Position numbers and translations under genes: made by a program. Of a stretch of 64,000 nucleotides of DNA, positions 59,700 through 64,000 are shown piece by piece. The stretch lies in NCBI RefSeq assembly GCF_019578655.1, contig NC_063258.1:434001-498000 (forward strand), written 5' to 3'. The notes under the pieces are model-generated. The model was not told the origin of the DNA and did not search any database. It was given only the letters and a program-made list of their open reading frames with translations. How positions within the stretch are numbered: the stretch's first letter is position 1; each line of letters begins with the position of its first letter. The stretch is from Ricinus communis. Lineage: Eukaryota > Streptophyta > Magnoliopsida > Malpighiales > Euphorbiaceae.

Positions 59700-60790
59700 T
59701 TACAATTTCCTCAAGTTCAAATATCCTTGCTTTCAAAGGCGAGTTTGTTACTTGCACAAATGTCTTAATAGCTTTAAACAAGGTTCTAGACAGTGGAACT
59801 TGAAATTTTCCCATGCTTTAGAGAGTACGGTTTATAAAAATCTGCTCATGATCATTACCTTTTTAACAGAAAGAAAGATTTTGAATCTCTTGTTGCCTTG
59901 TTTATGTTGATGATAAGCACAAGTATTTTTAGGCATTCAAGTTGCAAGATTTGTTTATAGAACCTTTTTTAAGTCCAAAAAAAATATTCTTGGCATTCTT
60001 TAGGATGTGGGTTTTATGGAGCCAAATCAACTTCTTTTTCTTTATTTAAGAATCTTAAATGGATACTTCTTCTAGTAGATTGCTTGTTGGTGCAAATAGA
60101 TATAGAAGAGTAATTGGCAGAAATTTGTATGCTACTATAATCAAACCGAAAATTCGTTATGATACTCAATATTTAAGTTGGTTCTTTAGTTACAAAGCAA
60201 TGCCATTAGGATAGGATGTTGGTATACATTTAGTAAGATACTTAAAAGCTTGTCCTCTGAATGGTCTTTTTTTATCATGCTTTTGATGATTCAAGCTTCA
60301 TGGTTACTATGATATAGATTGGGCCATTTTATTCTTTTATCAAAAAATCTCTTACTGGCTTTGATATCCTTTTTTGGAAGTTCTCTCATTTCCTAAAGAA
60401 ACCAAAAAGCAATGAATCATCTCCAAGACCTCTGTTGAAGCTGAGTATTGAAGACTGGCTTTCATAATTTGTGAACTCCTTTGAGTTTTGTATCTTTTCA
60501 GGGACATGAAGGTTCCTCTTTAATTTTCTATTGTGATAAATAAGCATTAATTTATATTGTTGCGATGCCCGTCTTTTATGAAAGGATTAAACATCTTGAG
60601 ATTGATTGTCATATGGTTAGGAATCAATTTCAGTAAAATTTTATTTCTTCACATTACATTGCTTCTCAACTTCAACCGGCAAGTCTTTTTACCAAGCTCC
60701 TAATTGCTACTCAACATCATATTTTGATTTTCAAATTGTGTTTGATTGATCTCACACAATAACTTGAAGGGTGCTACAAAAAAAATACTT
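59700..60790 (+). pseudogene. Ty1/copia pol fragment (reverse transcriptase to RNase H)
   Basis: Plus-strand frames give CYLHKCLNSFKQGSRQWNLK near 59750, the copia reverse transcriptase segment just before its catalytic motif. The VDD-type catalytic segment can be placed near 59900 (LCLC followed by stops). Further on are CDIDWAILF-like and KKSLTGF pieces near 60310-60360 (RNase H), and HYIASQLQPASLFTKLL near 60650-60700, the usual end of copia RNase H. Many stops and shifts are present. No LTRs were recognised around it. Confidence 0.78.
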
Positions 60791-61189
60791 ATAATGGTAT
60801 AATTATAATTTATTTTTATTAATTAGTTGATTCAACATAAAAATTAATTATTTCATGTATATATTTTATATGTGTATATATAGATAAATAGATATTAGTC
60901 GCTAAGATTAATTGTTACTATATAATATTTGACATTTTATTAATATAATAAATATTCTCTCAATTGTTTTATTTTTAAAAAATATAATCACTTTGAATTT
61001 AATGTTCGACCTCATATAGCTAATTATATTTAAAAGATATCCAAACAGTTTAATGCATAAAAGAATTAGTTTAATCAAACATTGAAAAGTTAAAAAAATA
61101 TTGCCCTATATCACTGAAGACAACCTTATTGCTTGGAGCATTTTTGGTAGCAGTAAGAATTTACTTGCTTAGTCAACTTAGCCAATTGC
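60791..61189. other. Spacer between copia and gypsy remnants
   Basis: AT-rich with no motif seen. Confidence 0.5.
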
Positions 61190-62060
61190 ATGGCCATCTC
61201 ATTACTAGTTGCCACTTCTTTCACTCCTATTCATTTATTATCATACTCTTTTGCTAAGTGTTAGCTCCTAACATCTCAAATATGTCATAAACCTCAACGG
61301 CTGTCTTTTCTAACCTACCATCCACAGCTGCATTATCAATTATACATTGATACTATTATGTTAATCCATCATAATATGATTAGTTGATTACCAGAAGTGG
61401 GTATTCATAGTGTGGGTACTGCAATACAAGTGACTTAAAAACGATCACATTCTTGATGAAAAGATTCAATATCCTTTTGATAGAAATTTAAAATTTTAGC
61501 TCTTAATTCTTTTGTCTTTTGATATGAGTAAAACTTACAAATAAACCTCTGATATATTTCATCCCAAGTTCTCAAGTAATTAGGAGGCAATGTCACTAAC
61601 TAAGCCTTTGCTTTTTCTTTTAATGAATAAAGAAAACATCTCATTCTTAGTTGGTCCTTATTTAATGCATCCTCACTAGGCATACCATAAAATGAAGGAA
61701 GCATATTAAAATGAATGTTCTTAAATTGATCACCTAAAACTATGTATGAAGTAGTGTAACCAATTATAGGCCAAGCATAATCTTTCACAGGTATTTTCTT
61801 TTCAGTTGCTATTTATCTAGGTGGAATCTTAATTTTTTCTTATGATTCCTCTTCAATGTTTTCTTCAAATTCCTTTTCTAACTTTTGTGGCACAAATTGA
61901 CTCTCTACTTCTTGATCTCCTTATGCCTTGCAACCTCCACCATATTAGTATCACTATTAAAACACTCTATATATCCATCCATTTTTTACTTCTTAAGAAG
62001 AGATATATTCGAGTCTTGATTGTCAACATCATAAGACAAGTGGGTCTTATATTTGTCAAG
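61190..62060 (-). pseudogene. Ty3/gypsy gag fragment (Athila-like)
   Basis: The minus-strand frame 61600-61788 reads QFKNIHFNMLPSFYGMPSED and LRMRCFLYSLKEKAKA; then, past a stop, LPPNYLRTWDEIYQRFICKF and further on FYQKDIESFHQE. This is the retrotransposon gag core of plant gypsy elements. The protein would package element RNA. Stops are frequent and no pol follows. Confidence 0.75.
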
Positions 62061-62159
62061 AGTAAGGTTAAGTTCAGTATATTAGTTGATTAGAGGTCAC
62101 AGGCAAGTCTTTTTCCAAGTTTTGCGCTTAATCAGAGGTTCAAATTAGGTAACCTTGTA

Positions 62160-63650
62160 TGAAGCAATTTGGTTTTAGTTTGGTGTGTTAAGAGGGCTAG
62201 GGTAATTTTCTTTGTCATTATGGTAGGCATGAGTTAATGAGAGTATAGTATGAAGGTTTTGGGTAAGAGGGTATATGTCTTGGTGTGCAGTTATGGTGTG
62301 GGAAAAATGGGAAATTAACTCTCTAGAAGGTTTCTCAGATAAAATAGAAACATCCAAATCTTGAGTTTCATTATCAATTAGGTGGTGCCAAGTATTGTAT
62401 CAATACCATTTGTGTTTAGGGCAAGGAAAGCTTTTTTCTTGGGAAGAGGATTAGGACCGTTAGTTTGTTCATGGCTTAAATCACAAATAATAGAGCTTGC
62501 ATGGCTAATATGGCTTAAGGAATAGGTTGGTACAGTATCTTGCACTGATAATATTTTATTTAGAAGCTGAGATATGTGGGTTAATTTTGACAAAAGGATA
62601 GGAAGAGAATTAACTTTGGGTTTAAGCTTGACTTAGTGGGCATGATCGAGTGGGGTATTTCCTTCACTAATGTTAGAAGTCGTGTCCTTTGAGGAACCTA
62701 GTGATATATTCATATGTGAGATTTCAAGAATGGGATCAAAGATGTCTTGTGGTATATGAGGGATTAAGGTAGTAGGTTCTTTGATTGTTTGATCTAGGAC
62801 ATTATCTTGTGTTGGTTGTGGAACTACATTTGCATTGGGGTTTGGTTATTTAAAGTGAAATACAGGCCTTTTGGCCTTAGGTTTTAAAGGAAAGAAAATC
62901 ACAGGATTGTGCTTGAGCGGGGACACCTTAACAGAAACATTATAACTACATGTAACTTTAGCTTCATCAAGATCATCAACTATATCACAATATTAGAGAA
63001 TATGTCCAAAATATCCACAGAAAAAATAAAATGAAGGTAAGCTTTCATATTTCAATGGAACCCGTATTGTCTTTAAGTTCGAAATCTGAACCTTAAGACC
63101 CTTAACTATAGGGTTGCAAAGATCAATTACTGCCTTAAAACAAAGAAAGTAGCCTTGATTAACATTCTCATCATCAACACAAATAAATGTGCCCAGCCTA
63201 TTACCTAAAGCCTCCTCCATTTTGACCTATAAGAACTTCAAAGGTAAATAATGAGCATGATACCATAATTGAGAATGGAAAAATCTAAGACTTGAAGGTT
63301 GCTCTGATCCGTCTACTTCCTTAAGCACCAAAAATTTGTTATCAAAATGCCATTGGTGTTCTTTAGATACCAGTCCATGTCCTTCCAATGGTAAAACTAG
63401 AAAAGGAGAAGGTCCTTTCCCCATTCCTTTCCTTTGATGGCATGTTTCAGCTTTTAAGCCTTAATCATAGTTTCTATCAAGCCTTTCTTGCTAAAATACT
63501 TTTTTTGTACCATAATTGGGAAACAATACATAATCTAGATGGGGCAATATCTGTATTGTCATTAGAAAAATCCACAATCAGAGGCTCATCTTCTTTGTTC
63601 TCAACTTCAGATTATCCTTGATCATTACCCTACACACTCATCCTAAACTT
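62160..63650 (-). pseudogene. LINE ORF1-type DUF4283 / zinc-knuckle protein fragment
   Basis: From about 63600 on the minus strand: EDEPLIVDFSNDNTDIAPSR and SQLWYKKSILARKA, the start of a DUF4283 domain. Then come WHFDNKFLVLKEVDG near 63340 and MEEALGNRLGTFICVDDENV near 63200. A knuckle region follows, VPLKYESLPSFYFFCGYFGH near 63020, where one Cys of the CX2CX4HX4C set reads Phe. A long low-complexity tail extends to 62175. Several in-frame stops occur. The matching ORF2 would lie to the left but is not there. Confidence 0.7.
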
Positions 63651-64000
63651 GTATAAAGTTAATATATACGAGAGGCTGTAAGAAGTCGATTCAGAAAGAT
63701 AAATGTTGATCTATTGAAAATGCCATTGTTGAGATAGTTGTAGTGCCTGAAAAAACAAAGGAAAAGAAAAGAATTAATAGTAATGAAAACAAAACACTGA
63801 CTGGAAGGAGCATTATGTAAAAGGATAAAGAAAGGAAAAGGTAAATAAATAGAGACGGGTGGAGGAGTAGTAAAGGACGACTGCTCAAAATAATTCTAAC
63901 TAAACGGAAAACCTAACTCACGATAAAGACATGAGAACTTGGCCTTCCTAAAGGGAACTCTGATTATTGATTGCTTCTTATTAGTATTTCGAATTGGTTT
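63651..64000. other. Window end without a recognised feature
   Basis: Short purine-rich stretch at 63740-63870 and no motif. It may be the 5' leader of the LINE remnant to its left. Confidence 0.45.

Noticed and set aside
1..64000. CRISPR arrays, rRNA or canonical tRNA genes
   Set aside because: No regularly spaced repeats with unique spacers, no rRNA signature and no full cloverleaf-like tRNA with both intact boxes were seen; this is eukaryotic nuclear DNA.

Overview
This is a nuclear genomic window from a dicot-type flowering plant. The evidence is intron-containing genes with GT-AG splice sites, plastid-targeted and plasma-membrane plant proteins, strongly AT-rich spacers, and many retroelement remnants. 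The species cannot be named from the sequence alone. Only three host genes are well supported: the last exon of a chloroplast NifU-like iron-sulfur scaffold (638-829, +), a three-exon gene for a small glycine-rich plastid membrane protein (2224-4135, -), and a complete 16-exon plasma-membrane H+-ATPase gene (35501-42543, -; 952 residues by my splice model). A fourth possible small transcribed locus lies at about 20346-21075 (-).

The rest is mostly mobile DNA. At 6240-16850 there is an endogenous pararetrovirus (Caulimoviridae). A whole circularly permuted genome of about 7.72 kb (6240-13963) is followed by a 155-bp terminal redundancy and then an inverted partial copy. The result is a palindrome with arms of about 2.7 kb (11415-14081 and 14130-16850) around a 48-bp spacer. 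Each arm carries a TATA element, a 138-139-bp tandem repeat, a tRNA-Met primer-binding site and a movement-protein remnant. The two promoters point at each other, so transcripts from either could fold into long hairpins. All viral frames seen are broken.

At 21421-30893 lies a decayed LTR retroelement on the minus strand. It holds only an ORF1-like pseudogene and an unknown Ser/Pro-rich ORF. Its left LTR is split by a 2924-bp solo LTR of another family with perfect 5-bp target duplications; the right LTR keeps the uninterrupted site.

From about 47.5 kb to the end the window is a graveyard of elements: a MITE-like element (47491-48065), an L1-type LINE reverse-transcriptase fragment (48915-49700, -), a nearly full-length decayed LINE (about 50363-56130, -), a Ty1/copia pol fragment (59700-60790, +), a Ty3/gypsy gag fragment (61190-62060, -) and a LINE ORF1 fragment (62160-63650, -).

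The host genes do not form a pathway together. The most unusual structure is the pararetroviral palindrome, which has the architecture of a natural hairpin-RNA locus; whether it is transcribed cannot be told from sequence.
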